Counted from the first letter of the stretch, positions 32,489-41,773 are shown. The stretch: 64,000 nucleotides of DNA from Gammaproteobacteria bacterium (GCA_041395725.1 JAWKZW010000001.1:2604001-2668000), one strand, 5' to 3'. Numbers and translations are program-made. Notes: generated by a model from the sequence alone, not told the origin.

Positions 32489-34181
32489 TCTACCCAGGAC
32501 CGATGTCGTGGTGGTTGGTCTCGGCGCGGCCGGCGGTGTGGGTGTACTGCCGCTGACACAGGCCGGTCTCAAAGTGATTGGTCTGGAAGCCGGTGGCTGG
32601 TTGAGCTCCCGAGATTTTGCACCCGACGAACTGCGTAATAATAAGCGTAACTGGCCCCAGACGGTTCAGAAAGCGGCGCAGGAAGCGCCCACAGTACGCG
32701 CGTACTCGAACACTACGGCAAAGCAGGGAGGACACCCGATGATGAATGCCGTCGGGGGTACCAGCATGCACTACTGGGCCCAGAGCTGGCGGCTGAACCC
32801 CTGGGATTTCAAGGTGGTCAGCGAGACTACTCGTCGTTATGGCGCATCCCGCCTTCCTGCCAATTCCACAGTGGAAGACTGGCCGCTGGATTACAACGAG
32901 CTGGAACCCTATTACGATATTGTGGAACGAACGGTGGGGATTTCCGGTAAGGCGGGCAATATCCAGGGGCAGATCGATAAGCGTGGAAACATTTTCGAGG
33001 GCCCCCGGCAGCGCGAATACCCGATGAAGGCGTTACGCAGTTCGCCATTTACCGAATTGATGACTGGCGCGGCGCGGCGCCTGAGTTTGAATCCCTTTCA
33101 GGGACCGGCGGCGATCGCTACCGAACCCTATGATGGCCGGTCTCCCTGTCTTTACCATGGATTCTGCAACAAGGGCGGCTGTCACGTGCAGGCGAAGAGC
33201 TCAACGGCGTTCACCACGGTGCCGAAAGCGATGGAAACTGGCAACCTCGAGGTTGTCACCCATGCTCGCGTAACCAAGGTGGTGGTCAGTAATGGCAAGG
33301 TTACCGGCGTTGAATACCTACGAGGTAACGAGTTTTATTTTCAACCGGCTGATGTGGTTTTTCTCGCCAGTTATGCGTACGAGAATACACGTCTTCTGTT
33401 GCTATCCAAATCGCGGGAATTCCCCAATGGAGTAGCCAATAACAGCGGGCAGGTGGGGCGCCACTACATGAGTCATCACCAGGGTGCCCCGGTCACCGCG
33501 CTGTTTCCTCATGATCTGAAGAACTGGTATGGGTTGCCGGCCCAGGGTGTGGCGGTCGACGAGTGGGCGGACGATAATTTCGATCATGCCGCAGTGGACT
33601 TTATCGGCGGTGCCAATCTCTGGGTGCACACCGATCGACGACCCATGACGGCAGCAAACATGAGTACTTTTAATCTGGTACCTCGAAACTGGGGTTCGGA
33701 ATGGAAGAAATTCATCATGGAGAACGCCGACCGGACCAACAGCTCCTATATTCAGAAGACCACCCTGCCTTACGAGCACAATTACCTTGATCTTGACCCG
33801 GCGGTCAAGGATCCGCTGGGCTTGCCGGTGACACGTATCACCGCCCGGTATGGCGAAAATGAGCTGAAAATTGCCGAGTATGCGCAGGATAAAATGGAGC
33901 AGTGGTACCGGGAAGCCGGCGCCATCCGGGTTGTTCGCAGCGGTCTTGGCAGCGTGATGGGCGCCAGTACACACGCCTATGGCGGCACGCGGATGGGGGA
34001 CAACCCGGAAACCAATGTGACTGACAGGTGGGGATTTACCCACGAAGTACCCAACCTTGGTATCCTCGGTGCTTCCGTCATGGGGACCAGTGGTTCGCGT
34101 AATCCGACGCTGACTGCCCAGGCACTGGCCTGGCGAACGGCTGAGCACCTGGTGCGCAACTGGCGGTCCATTACATCCTGA
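32478..34181 (+). CDS. GMC-family FAD oxidoreductase
   Basis: This 567-residue protein has the FAD motif TDVVVVGLGAAGGVGVLPLT and the GMC signature region MMNAVGGTSMHYWAQSWRLN. Cysteines CLYHGFCNKGGCHVQAKSST come next. The C-terminal domain contains MGASTHAYGGTRMGDNPETN and ends SGSRNPTLTAQALAWRTAEH. It is the large subunit with the Tat-exported partner just upstream (11-bp overlap). Electrons would pass to a periplasmic cytochrome or quinone; no cytochrome gene lies in the operon. Substrate unknown. Confidence 0.88.
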   Translation: MAINLPRTDVVVVGLGAAGGVGVLPLTQAGLKVIGLEAGGWLSSRDFAPDELRNNKRNWPQTVQKAAQEAPTVRAYSNTTAKQGGHPMMNAVGGTSMHYWAQSWRLNPWDFKVVSETTRRYGASRLPANSTVEDWPLDYNELEPYYDIVERTVGISGKAGNIQGQIDKRGNIFEGPRQREYPMKALRSSPFTELMTGAARRLSLNPFQGPAAIATEPYDGRSPCLYHGFCNKGGCHVQAKSSTAFTTVPKAMETGNLEVVTHARVTKVVVSNGKVTGVEYLRGNEFYFQPADVVFLASYAYENTRLLLLSKSREFPNGVANNSGQVGRHYMSHHQGAPVTALFPHDLKNWYGLPAQGVAVDEWADDNFDHAAVDFIGGANLWVHTDRRPMTAANMSTFNLVPRNWGSEWKKFIMENADRTNSSYIQKTTLPYEHNYLDLDPAVKDPLGLPVTRITARYGENELKIAEYAQDKMEQWYREAGAIRVVRSGLGSVMGASTHAYGGTRMGDNPETNVTDRWGFTHEVPNLGILGASVMGTSGSRNPTLTAQALAWRTAEHLVRNWRSITS

Positions 34182-34216
34182 TCAGGGCGCCCGCTGGGCG
34201 AGGATAAGCTCTGCCC

Positions 34217-35482
34217 ATGGCGTTAGCACCGGCAAATCATCGATTCGGCCTGACGTTTATCATCCTGGTTGTGCTGATCGATGCTATCGGCTTCGGCATT
34301 ATCCTGCCGGTAATGCCCAGTCTGATCATCGGGCTCACCGGCGTCACGCTGTCCGAGGCCTCGCGCCTCGGTGGCTGGCTGCTGTTCACCTATGCGGCAA
34401 TGCAGTTTTTTTTCGCGCCGGTGATGGGGAACCTAAGTGACCGATTCGGGCGCCGGCCGGTCCTGTTGTTCGCCCTGCTGGCGCTGGGGCTGGATTACCT
34501 GTTGATGGCCTTTGCTCCCACCATTGGCTGGCTGTTTCTGGGGCGTCTCATTGCCGGCATCACCGGGTCTACCTTTTCCATTGCCTATGCCTACGTCACC
34601 GATACCACGGACGTTGAGAAACGGGCGCAGGCATTTGGCCTGGTGGGTGCGGCGTTTGGCGGCGGGTTTATTCTTGGGCCGGTTATCGGGGGCCTGATGG
34701 GCGAATTTGGTGACCGCATTCCGTTTTATGCGGCGGCCGTCCTGGCGCTTATCAATGTGGTGTATGGTTACCTGGTGCTGGGTGAGTCGCTGGCCAGGGA
34801 AAATCGTCGTCCTTTTGAACTGAGGCGGGCCAACCCGCTGGGCGCGTTGTTACAGATGCGCAGATTTCCTCTGGTCTCAGGCCTGGCCACGGCCTATGTC
34901 CTGTACATGCTGGGACACAATGCGCTGCCGTCCACCTGGACCTACTTTACGATCGAAAAATTTTCCTGGTCGGAGGCCCAGATCGGACTGTCGCTGGGAT
35001 TTGCCGGCATCTTCATGATTCTGATCCAGGCTGGCCTCATTCGCTGGGCGATTCCCACCTTTGGCGCATTCCGGGCCGGCGTTTTCGGCATGCTGGCTGT
35101 CATGCTGGGATTCTGCGGCTATGCCCTGGCGCAGTCCGGCTGGCAGCTGTACCCCTTTCTGGCCATAGCCTCGATCTCTGGCTTTGTCGGGCCCTCTTTC
35201 CAGGTCATCCTGACCAATGAGGTGCCTGCCAATGCCCAGGGTGAGCTGCAGGGGGCGCTCAGCAGTATCACCAGCCTGACTTCGATAGTCGGGCCGGTTA
35301 TGATGACGCAACTGTTCGCCCGTTTCACAGCGGAATCCGCAGGTTTTTACTTTCCCGGTGTTTCTTTCCTGGCCGCGGCACTGTTGACTGGCATTTGTCT
35401 GTTGATATTCAGCTCGGTGGTTTTGAAGCATGATTTAACCAGGCTGGGGTGTCGGCAGAAAGCGCCACCTGACCGGCCCTGA
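34217..35482 (+). CDS. MFS exporter, TCR/Tet family
   Basis: This 421-residue protein has 12 predicted membrane helices. The MFS motif A in loop 2-3 is PVMGNLSDRFGRRPVLLFAL. Motif C-like GAAFGGGFILGPVIGGLMGE in helix 5 is typical of drug/H+ antiporters of the TetA-like branch. The name does not show tetracycline resistance; chromosomal members often export unknown metabolites. It is 35 bp after the GMC gene, possibly the same transcript. Confidence 0.85.
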   Translation: MALAPANHRFGLTFIILVVLIDAIGFGIILPVMPSLIIGLTGVTLSEASRLGGWLLFTYAAMQFFFAPVMGNLSDRFGRRPVLLFALLALGLDYLLMAFAPTIGWLFLGRLIAGITGSTFSIAYAYVTDTTDVEKRAQAFGLVGAAFGGGFILGPVIGGLMGEFGDRIPFYAAAVLALINVVYGYLVLGESLARENRRPFELRRANPLGALLQMRRFPLVSGLATAYVLYMLGHNALPSTWTYFTIEKFSWSEAQIGLSLGFAGIFMILIQAGLIRWAIPTFGAFRAGVFGMLAVMLGFCGYALAQSGWQLYPFLAIASISGFVGPSFQVILTNEVPANAQGELQGALSSITSLTSIVGPVMMTQLFARFTAESAGFYFPGVSFLAAALLTGICLLIFSSVVLKHDLTRLGCRQKAPPDRP

Positions 35483-35597
35483 AGACTGTCCCGGTTACTT
35501 TGCCGGGTTCGGAGAGGGAGCCCAACTTTCTGATTTAGAAAGATAAAAAATCAGAATGCCGGCTTTCGCCAGAGGCTTCAGCGGGCGCTGTTTTGGC

Positions 35598-35626
35598 TTG
35601 ACAGGCCCCGGGCTTAGTGGTTACAT
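35598..35626 (+). promoter_or_regulatory. Putative sigma-70 promoter
   Basis: TTGACA (35598-35603) and TTACAT (35621-35626) are spaced by 17 bp. They lie about 50 bp upstream of the exported lipoprotein gene at 35677. A 9-bp perfect hairpin (TTCTGATTT/AAATCAGAA, 35528-35556) lies just before it. Confidence 0.4.
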
Positions 35627-35676
35627 CGTCCCTCCGCCTTAACAAGAATCTGAAGAACTTCTAGAAGGGTTTAACT

Positions 35677-36606
35677 ATGAAAATAAAAGGGCTGCTCGTA
35701 GCAATCGCAGTTGTAGTTGCCGGGTGTTCCCCGGCGGAGCAGGAGTCTGTGCTGGTCACCCGGCAGGCTTCCAACGTCGTACACGCCGCCGAAGCTGGTA
35801 GTAACATTCCCCGCACTCCAAGCGGCAAGCCGGACCTGAACGGTATCTGGCAGGCCCTTATGAATGCCAACGATAACCTGGAACCGGCTGCTCCGAAAGC
35901 GGCGTACCAACTGGTGCCAGGTGATTTCGTCCCGGTGCCGGCCCCGGAGATTGTTGCCATGGGGGCTGTCGGTGCTGTCCCTGCGAGTTTCGGGGTGGTG
36001 GAAGGTGGCACTATCCCTTACAAGCCTGAAGCGCTGGCGCGGCGTAATGAGAACCGTGACAACTGGTTGACCCGCGATCCGGAAATCAAGTGCTACATGC
36101 CGGGTGTGCCCAGGGCTAACTACATGCCGCATCCGTTTCAGATCTTTCAGAGTGATAGCGCCTTTTTTATGGCCTACTCGTTTGCCGGTGCCGTGCGCAA
36201 CGTGTTCCTGGCAGATCCTGGTCCCGCACCACTGGATTCCTGGATGGGGCAGTCCTACGGATACTGGGATGGCGATACGTTCGTAGTGGAAGTAACCGGC
36301 CTCGACGACCGCACCTGGTTTGACCGGGCAGGTAACTACCACTCTTATGAGTTGAAAGTTATCGAGCGCTACACCATGGTTGATGAAAACGTCATCGAGT
36401 ACGAGGCGACCATGGAAGATCCTCAGGTGTTCGAGCGGCCCTGGAGCATTAAACTGCCACTTTACCGCCGCCTCGAAGAGGGCTACGAACTGCCACAATT
36501 CAAGTGTGTCGAGTTTGTTGAAGAGTTGATGTACGGACAATACCGCAAAGGCGGGGAATTTGAGCAACGCCTGCGCGAGGAAATGGCCGAGGAACAGAAT
36601 CAGTAA
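35677..36606 (+). CDS. Exported lipoprotein of the GKPDxxGxW family
   Basis: This 309-residue protein has a lipoprotein signal, MKIKGLLVAIAVVVAGC, with lipobox VAGC (Cys ~17). The mature protein has RTPSGKPDLNGIWQA at its start. Later come SWMGQSYGYWDGDTFVVEVT and a helix-strand region YEATMEDPQVFERPWSIKL. The same layout occurs in 44973-45962, so the two are paralogues. The family is common in aromatic- or steroid-degrading gammaproteobacteria but has no proven function that I know. AGAAGGG precedes the ATG. Probably periplasmic. Confidence 0.75.
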   Translation: MKIKGLLVAIAVVVAGCSPAEQESVLVTRQASNVVHAAEAGSNIPRTPSGKPDLNGIWQALMNANDNLEPAAPKAAYQLVPGDFVPVPAPEIVAMGAVGAVPASFGVVEGGTIPYKPEALARRNENRDNWLTRDPEIKCYMPGVPRANYMPHPFQIFQSDSAFFMAYSFAGAVRNVFLADPGPAPLDSWMGQSYGYWDGDTFVVEVTGLDDRTWFDRAGNYHSYELKVIERYTMVDENVIEYEATMEDPQVFERPWSIKLPLYRRLEEGYELPQFKCVEFVEELMYGQYRKGGEFEQRLREEMAEEQNQ

Positions 36607-36624
36607 GCTGAATCGAAACTGAAT

Positions 36625-36668
36625 AAAGACCCGCGGTAAGAGCAATTTTGGTAATTACGCGGGTCTTT
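36625..36668 (+). terminator. Rho-independent terminator
   Basis: An 11-bp perfect stem AAAGACCCGCG / CGCGGGTCTTT (36625-36635 with 36658-36668) has a 22-base loop and ends in TTT then TATAT. It lies 18 bp after the lipoprotein gene stop. Confidence 0.7.
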
Positions 36669-37034
36669 ATATACAATGTTTTGTATCTGGTCGCAAAGAG
36701 CTTCCACCGCTACTTGAAGTGGTGTAAAACTGGCCTTATATCTATCGTAGAGTTATTGTGAGGGTTGATCAGAACCGGCTTTGGCAGTGCTGGTTTTAAA
36801 AAACCTCTTCGTAACCCTCAGTAGTTTCAGTAAATTGACCAGTTTTTGTTAGCGAATTTTTGTTAATTTTTATTTGATAATAGAGACGAAAAGTCTTTCC
36901 AACGGGCAAGCCGGATATCTGAAGACCCAACTGGACGGGTCGATACCACAAGGGCTGAGGTCAGCTTGACGTGGGGCACCAAGGACAGTCGGGATAGCTC
37001 GCCGCCCAGGATTCATGAGAGAAGGGGTAAACCT
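36669..37034. other. Leader region of the DUF6152 gene
   Basis: About 370 bp without a gene. It includes an AT-rich run near 36840-36885 that could hold a promoter (GATAAT at 36873-36878 is a -10 candidate without a good -35). Confidence 0.3.
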
Positions 37035-37487
37035 ATGAAAATCAAGTTACTTACAGCAGCCGCTGTTGCCGCGGTCGGTGTCATGGCACTCAAGACGCCT
37101 GCCACTGCACATCACGCATTTTCTGCTGAGTTTGACGCGAACCTGCCTGTAAGGCTGGGTGGTCCTATCACCCGAGTTGAGTGGATTAACCCGCATACCT
37201 GGATTCACCTGGATAATAATGATCCGGAAAGCACCGAAGATCCGGGCCCATGGATGGTTGAAGGGGGTACACCAAACACTTTGTTGCGTCGGGGTATCAA
37301 CCGAAACTCACTGCAACTGGGCACTGATATCGTTGTGACTGGTTATCAAAGTAAAGACCGCCTGTGCGAGCCTACCTGCCGCGCCAATGGCCGGGATATT
37401 ACCTTCCCTGACGGACGTAAGCTTTTCATGGGTTCCTCTGGTACCGGCGCGCCTCGCGACGGATCAGACCCGACCGATGGCCAGTAG
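37035..37487 (+). CDS. DUF6152 family exported protein
   Basis: This 150-residue precursor starts at ATG 37035, with GAAGGGG upstream. A signal peptide (MKIKLLTAAAVAAVGVMALK) is cleaved near TATAHH. The mature start HHAFSAEFDANLPVRLGGPI followed by VEWINPHTWIHL is the DUF6152 signature. The C-terminal half has NSLQLGTDIVVTGYQSKDRL with a Cys pair (LCEPTCRANG). DUF6152 proteins often neighbour GKPD-family genes, as here. Function unknown; probably periplasmic. Confidence 0.85.
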   Translation: MKIKLLTAAAVAAVGVMALKTPATAHHAFSAEFDANLPVRLGGPITRVEWINPHTWIHLDNNDPESTEDPGPWMVEGGTPNTLLRRGINRNSLQLGTDIVVTGYQSKDRLCEPTCRANGRDITFPDGRKLFMGSSGTGAPRDGSDPTDGQ

Positions 37488-37544
37488 CTTTCGGTAAACC
37501 AGACAGGACCTGTTCAACGCTTTCCTGTCCGGGAGCATCTCTGA

Positions 37545-37578
37545 AAGCCCGCCCCGCTTCTGCGAGGCGGGCTTTTTT
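37545..37578 (+). terminator. Rho-independent terminator
   Basis: AAAGCCCGCC and GGCGGGCTTT form a strong GC stem followed by a run of Ts (to 37579). It ends the DUF6152 transcript. Confidence 0.85.
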
Positions 37579-37889
37579 TCTTAGTCTTGTTCTTAGTCTG
37601 AGTCATTGGAAGTTCGGCACCTGGATGACCCTTCTGGCGTGTGTCATGCTCAACATGTTGACTGGCATGTTTCGTTTGACGTGGGGGACAGTCCAATAGC
37701 CGGATCACAGGGACCATGGGCTGAGGCGGGGAGACGCCCTCAATGTGAAGATGGTAACTGAATTACGATCAGGTGGCGGGTAGGCGACCAGCGCGCTGTG
37801 GCAAGTTGTTGAGAGGGTGGCCGGGTGCTATCGAGGCGCCAAAACCCGTGGCTGCGGATAACGCAATGGCCGGACAACAATTCCCGGCT
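37579..37889. other. Gene-free stretch between convergent genes
   Basis: About 310 bp with nothing recognised. Confidence 0.3.
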
Positions 37890-38486
37890 TTACTGGCCAC
37901 TTTCTGCCGGGAACGGCGGCAAAACTGACTCTATGTCCCGATCATACTCGACACTTTCGCTGAACACGGTCGAGCCGGTGTAAAATCCGGCGGTGTATAA
38001 CCTGACTTCAACGTCCCGACCGCTGCGATTTTCCCAGAACCAGCCGTGTATGCCCGCAAAGGGTGCATGGTAGGAGCCGGCCTTGGCCGCCGCGTTTCCC
38101 TGCTCGAAGCTCTCCGCATACTCTTCTCCCAGCCCTGCTGGTTCGGCATGCATGTCGTAATATACCTCGGCATCAGCTTCCCAGCTGAATACCAGCGGGG
38201 CGTCCAGATCCATACTGTATTTGTATTCCACAGACTGAAAAGGTTCCAGATAGAACGCCACGTAATCGCTTCGGTGAGGTTGAAGCTCTGCTTCCAGTGG
38301 CTGCTCCTCAGCCTGGGACAGGCCGGTAATGCCCAGTAATTGCCCGATTCGAAACGGGTCGTAACCGAACTCCGCAGGCAGGATGGCGCCGAACAGGACA
38401 ATCAAGGCCACCCCGACCGCTATCAGTGCTGCGGTGAAAAGGGCTTTCGGGTTGGGCGCTTGGGCGACTTGTTCATCGGTATTCAC
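37890..38486 (-). CDS. Single-pass membrane protein downstream of HupE
   Basis: This has about 198 residues from a GTG at 38486 (VNTDEQVAQAPNPKALFTAA); a longer frame runs into the HupE gene. One membrane helix lies near residues 20-40 (ALIAVGVALIVLFGAILPAE). A periplasmic beta-rich domain follows (YVAFYLEPFQSVEYKYSMDL, FSWEADAEVYYDMHAEP, GSYHAPFAGIHGWFWENRSG). Small domains of this type often sit next to HupE/UreJ-like genes. It may be an accessory of that membrane protein. No motif for metal binding is certain, though His and acidic residues are present. Confidence 0.65.
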   Translation of the reverse strand: MNTDEQVAQAPNPKALFTAALIAVGVALIVLFGAILPAEFGYDPFRIGQLLGITGLSQAEEQPLEAELQPHRSDYVAFYLEPFQSVEYKYSMDLDAPLVFSWEADAEVYYDMHAEPAGLGEEYAESFEQGNAAAKAGSYHAPFAGIHGWFWENRSGRDVEVRLYTAGFYTGSTVFSESVEYDRDIESVLPPFPAESGQ

Positions 38487-38508
38487 AGGAATGCTCCGTG
38501 GCAGGGGG

Positions 38509-39219
38509 TTACAGGTAGGCGGGCACCAGGAAAAAAGCAGCCAGCTGGTAGCCGGCCAGAACAAAGCCACCGGTCATCAGTGCGGTATTAGTGGTGACTG
38601 CGTGTCTGAGATAGCTGCTGCTGGTGCGCCAGGCGCTGAGGAATATGAATATTGCTGACAGAGCCAGAACCTGGCCGATCTCTACTCCGACATTAAAGCT
38701 GATGATGTTGGTAATCAGGCCGTTGTTGGACAGTTCGTATTCCTGCAGTTTGGTGGCCAGCCCCAGGCCGTGGAACAGCCCGAATACGAATACGGCAATG
38801 CGCGTGCTGGGCTGAAAGGGCAACAGCCTGAAACCACCCAGGTTCTCGAAGGCCTTGTAGACGATAGACAGGCCTATGACCGCGTCAATGAGGTAGGCGT
38901 TGACCTGCCAGTTGGCCAGTACACCGGTGAGCAGGGTGATGCTGTGGCCCAGGGCGAAAAGGGTGACATACTGCACCACATGCCGTGGCCGGTAGAGGAA
39001 AAAGATCACCCCGACCAGAAACAGCAGATGGTCGTAGCCGGTTACCATGTGCTTGGCACCCAGATAGATAAACGGCAGCACTGCCGGCCCATCGACGCCC
39101 AGGACAAAACTGGCGTCATCACTGGCAATAGTATGGGCTAAAGCCTGGGAACTGAGCAGCAGAGCCCCGCCAAGCCAGGCTGCGCGGTGGCCGGTAGCCA
39201 GGCTTCCTGGCCTGTCCAT
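38509..39219 (-). CDS. HupE/UreJ-2-like membrane protein
   Basis: This 236-residue protein has a signal-like first helix and six or more membrane segments. The family motifs are visible: MVTGYDHLLFLVGVIFFLYR, FALGHSITLL, FVFGLFHGLGLATKLQEYEL and NVGVEIGQ. HupE proteins move nickel in some hosts, but this HupE/UreJ-2 branch has unproven substrates; copper is also possible. The ATG overlaps the upstream cytochrome c-like gene stop (TAATG), which shows tight coupling. Confidence 0.85.
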   Translation of the reverse strand: MDRPGSLATGHRAAWLGGALLLSSQALAHTIASDDASFVLGVDGPAVLPFIYLGAKHMVTGYDHLLFLVGVIFFLYRPRHVVQYVTLFALGHSITLLTGVLANWQVNAYLIDAVIGLSIVYKAFENLGGFRLLPFQPSTRIAVFVFGLFHGLGLATKLQEYELSNNGLITNIISFNVGVEIGQVLALSAIFIFLSAWRTSSSYLRHAVTTNTALMTGGFVLAGYQLAAFFLVPAYL

Positions 39220-39752
39220 TATTGAATTGATCCCTGAGGCTCTCCGTCCACGAAGCGGGAAATGATATCGGGATTATAGGACTGGTGACAGGCACGACAG
39301 ACGCTGTACAGTTGCGCCCCCGCCTGGAAAAAGTCTTCTTCGTGCTGACGCTGGGCGGCGTCCATGGCCATCAGACCGGCGTCGACAATGCCCTCTGCGT
39401 AGATCAACCAGGCATCTTCATCCATTGCCCTGCCTGGCAAGGCCAGCAGGTTGCCGGATTCAGCCACCACGGCGGCCTGCGCTCTTACGTAGTCCCAGCC
39501 CTCGTCGGTAGTGGGATAGAGCTCTTCGTACCCGGCACTGCTTTCAATCCAGCCAGCATTATCCCACAGGGAATCCGCCGCTGGTTCGATTACCATAGCC
39601 ATCAGGTCCGCCATGGAAAGAGAGGTATTGAAACTGCCCTCGGTGGCGTTGCTGGCGACGGAGTTCTCCTCGGCTGGGGTACAGGCCAGCAGGAGCGCAG
39701 TGAGACCGCAGGCGGCGAAAAATCTGGAGACGGCGGATAAAGATTTTTTCAT
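39219..39752 (-). CDS. Cytochrome c-prime/c556-like lipoprotein
   Basis: This has 177 residues from the ATG at 39752 (MKKSLSAVSRFF) with AAGGA upstream. A lipobox, LTALLLACTPAEE, places it on the outer face of a membrane. The body is all-helical and ends in QLYSVCRACHQSYNPDIISR, with a CRACH heme c motif near residue 160. One C-terminal heme in a four-helix shape fits class II cytochromes. It is first in a three-gene minus-strand operon with HupE and the 37890-38486 gene. Electron carrier or metal/gas sensor; role unproven. Confidence 0.75.
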   Translation of the reverse strand: MKKSLSAVSRFFAACGLTALLLACTPAEENSVASNATEGSFNTSLSMADLMAMVIEPAADSLWDNAGWIESSAGYEELYPTTDEGWDYVRAQAAVVAESGNLLALPGRAMDEDAWLIYAEGIVDAGLMAMDAAQRQHEEDFFQAGAQLYSVCRACHQSYNPDIISRFVDGEPQGSIQ

Positions 39753-39871
39753 GGGCAAAAAATTCCTTGTCTGGCGGCACGGGGCCTTGATAGTCAGGCG
39801 GCAGCAATACGCTGGTTTTTCCAGTATGATACTCCTATTATTCGAGCAATTCAGGCAAAGTTAAACCCCGA

Positions 39872-41074
39872 ATGAGCAATCTTTATCCAGTATCAAAATC
39901 ACTCCCGATGGCCTTTACCGGCCGGTTGGCGGCAATACTTCTGGTAAGCGCCTGGCTGACCATTCTGGCAACCACGGCGGTCCATGCCCAGTCGGGCGTG
40001 GAAGTGCAGGAAACCCCGGATGGAGGAATTCACCCCCGCCTGCTTCAGGATGCCGATGGCAATGTCCATCTGCTGTATTTTCGCAAGCGCAGCAATAATC
40101 CCCGAGCCCGCGAGGGCGACCTGTTTTACCGGCAATACGATGCTGCCTCCTTCGGCTGGGGTCCGGCACGCCGTGTATCCAGTCAGTCGTTTAACCACGC
40201 GGACCCTATTTACAGGGCTAATTTTGCCGTGGATGCTGCCGGGCGTGTCCACGTTGTGTGGTACGAGTCCCGACCGTCGCAGTTCTTTTACACGCGGTCA
40301 AATGTTGAACGCAGCGAATTTGAACCACGCCGGACCATGGTGGAGGAAAACCTGGTGGGAGTTGATGCCGGTGCGGATATTGCCGCGCTGGGCAGCAGCG
40401 TAGCCATAAGCTGGGCGGCGGGAGAGCTTGCACGGGAAGATGAGCGGACCGTCTACACAAGAATTTCCCGGAACAATGGTGACTCGTTTACTCCGGAATT
40501 ACAGATTGGTGATACAGCATTGGGTGCCTGTGCGTGCTGCAGCCTGGCGCTCGATTACCAGACACCTGACCGGTTTGAGGTCGCCTACCGGTCGGCCATT
40601 GACGGCGTCGGGCGGCATATGCAGCTGCTGACGGTGGAGTTGCCGGCGACGGGTGATGTTGAAACTGCTTATGCCGATCTGTATGAGCTGCAGAAGTGGG
40701 ATCTGTCAGCCTGCCCGGTAAGCACCAACGACATCGCCAGAGATTATCAGCAGGACAACTGGCTGGTCTTCGAAACAGAAAGCCGTATCGTGCAGATGAA
40801 CCTGAACTCAGGTGAGGAACCCGCGCTGGTTGCCGAACCGGCAACCAGAACCCGGCAGAAGAATCCAAGTATTGCCTTCAGCAGCGATGGTTACAAGTTA
40901 ATCGCCTGGGGTGAGGGTGTCAGTTTCACGCGCGGGGGGAACCTCAACTGGCAGCTGTTCGACGCCGAGGGTAATCCCGTACCGGCGCCCGGGCAACCGG
41001 CGATCATGATTCCTAACAACAGTGCTCCCGCTGCCACAATCACGCCATCCGGTTCATTCCTGATTCTTTATTAG
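39872..41074 (+). CDS. Exported BNR/sialidase-like beta-propeller protein
   Basis: This is a 400-residue precursor with a signal peptide (cleavage near VHAQSG, ~residue 41). Repeated strand motifs follow: DADGNVHLLYFRKR, DAAGRVHVVWYESR, ALGSSVAISWA, ISRNNGDSFTPELQ and FSSDGYKLIAWGEG. These are of BNR/Asp-box type. A CACC cluster in LGACACCSLALDYQ is unusual and recurs in relatives. The protein lacks the arginine triad I would need to call a sialidase. Divergent from the cytochrome/HupE operon (120 bp), which hints at a shared metal or redox theme. Confidence 0.65.
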   Translation: MSNLYPVSKSLPMAFTGRLAAILLVSAWLTILATTAVHAQSGVEVQETPDGGIHPRLLQDADGNVHLLYFRKRSNNPRAREGDLFYRQYDAASFGWGPARRVSSQSFNHADPIYRANFAVDAAGRVHVVWYESRPSQFFYTRSNVERSEFEPRRTMVEENLVGVDAGADIAALGSSVAISWAAGELAREDERTVYTRISRNNGDSFTPELQIGDTALGACACCSLALDYQTPDRFEVAYRSAIDGVGRHMQLLTVELPATGDVETAYADLYELQKWDLSACPVSTNDIARDYQQDNWLVFETESRIVQMNLNSGEEPALVAEPATRTRQKNPSIAFSSDGYKLIAWGEGVSFTRGGNLNWQLFDAEGNPVPAPGQPAIMIPNNSAPAATITPSGSFLILY

Positions 41075-41122
41075 CCGGCGCGTTATCAGCCGGGTTGCCC
41101 GATTGTCATTCGGTACTGGCTG

Positions 41123-41773
41123 TCAGCGGGGACGTGGCGGCAGCGACTGCTGCCGGAGCAACTCCAGTTCCAGTTGATCAAACTGCCGGCTGGTTTGCTG
41201 CTGCAGCTGCCGCCGCTGAGACGCCAGCCGCTCACTCTGGCGCCGGCTTTCACTGTCACGCAACTGTTGCTGTTGCCAGTTATTCCACTGTGTTTGTGCG
41301 CTGACTGAAGGTTCGGTTAATCGGATGTGACCGTAGGCGGCCAGCACCGAGTCGGTAGCCCTTGCCAGGGCGTTTTCGCCACACAGGTATTCAATGTCTA
41401 TCAGATATCCCAGCAGGACTTCGCTGGCGCCTCCACTGTCCCCGTCGTTGCGGCGGGGTGTCTCAATCTCGCTGGCGATAAAGTCATCGCGCCAGCGTTT
41501 GGCGGCTGCGCAATTTTCCAGGTAGGTCCTCAGCAGTTCGCCGTCGACTGCCTGCCGGAAGGTCTCGCAGGAATCCTGGTCCCCGGGTTCAGTCAGGCAG
41601 GCGGACGCCAGCGTATCGAGTTGTTGCAGGGAGGCCCGAACCTGCTGGAGGCTGGCAGTCGGGTCTGCTGTATCTGTTGTTTGCGAAAGCGCGGGGGGAG
41701 TGGCAAGAATCAGCAACACTGCCAGCGCCAGATTCCCCGGACCGGTAAGAATATCCCGCGCTGCTTTTACCAT
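41123..41773 (-). CDS. Exported helical protein, unknown
   Basis: This has 216 residues from the ATG at 41773. A signal peptide (ILTGPGNLALAVLLILATPP, ending ALSQ) is followed by a helical domain with two Cys pairs (SACLTEPGDQDSCETF and NCAAAKRW/YLCGEN). The C-terminal 60 residues form a Gln/Arg-rich coiled coil (QQQLRDSESRRQSERLASQR). Function unknown; probably periplasmic. Confidence 0.55.
   Translation of the reverse strand: MVKAARDILTGPGNLALAVLLILATPPALSQTTDTADPTASLQQVRASLQQLDTLASACLTEPGDQDSCETFRQAVDGELLRTYLENCAAAKRWRDDFIASEIETPRRNDGDSGGASEVLLGYLIDIEYLCGENALARATDSVLAAYGHIRLTEPSVSAQTQWNNWQQQQLRDSESRRQSERLASQRRQLQQQTSRQFDQLELELLRQQSLPPRPR

Noticed and set aside
34217..35482. Tetracycline-resistance determinant
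   Set aside because: Only the TCR/Tet family is supported; chromosomal members usually have other substrates, so resistance is not claimed.
35528..35556. 9-bp hairpin as a terminator after the MFS gene
   Set aside because: It is AT-rich, has no T-run after it, and sits 50 bp beyond the stop; not strong enough to call.
35671..36645. 324-residue frame antisense to the exported lipoprotein gene
   Set aside because: The sense frame has a ribosome site, lipobox and family motifs; the antisense frame has none.
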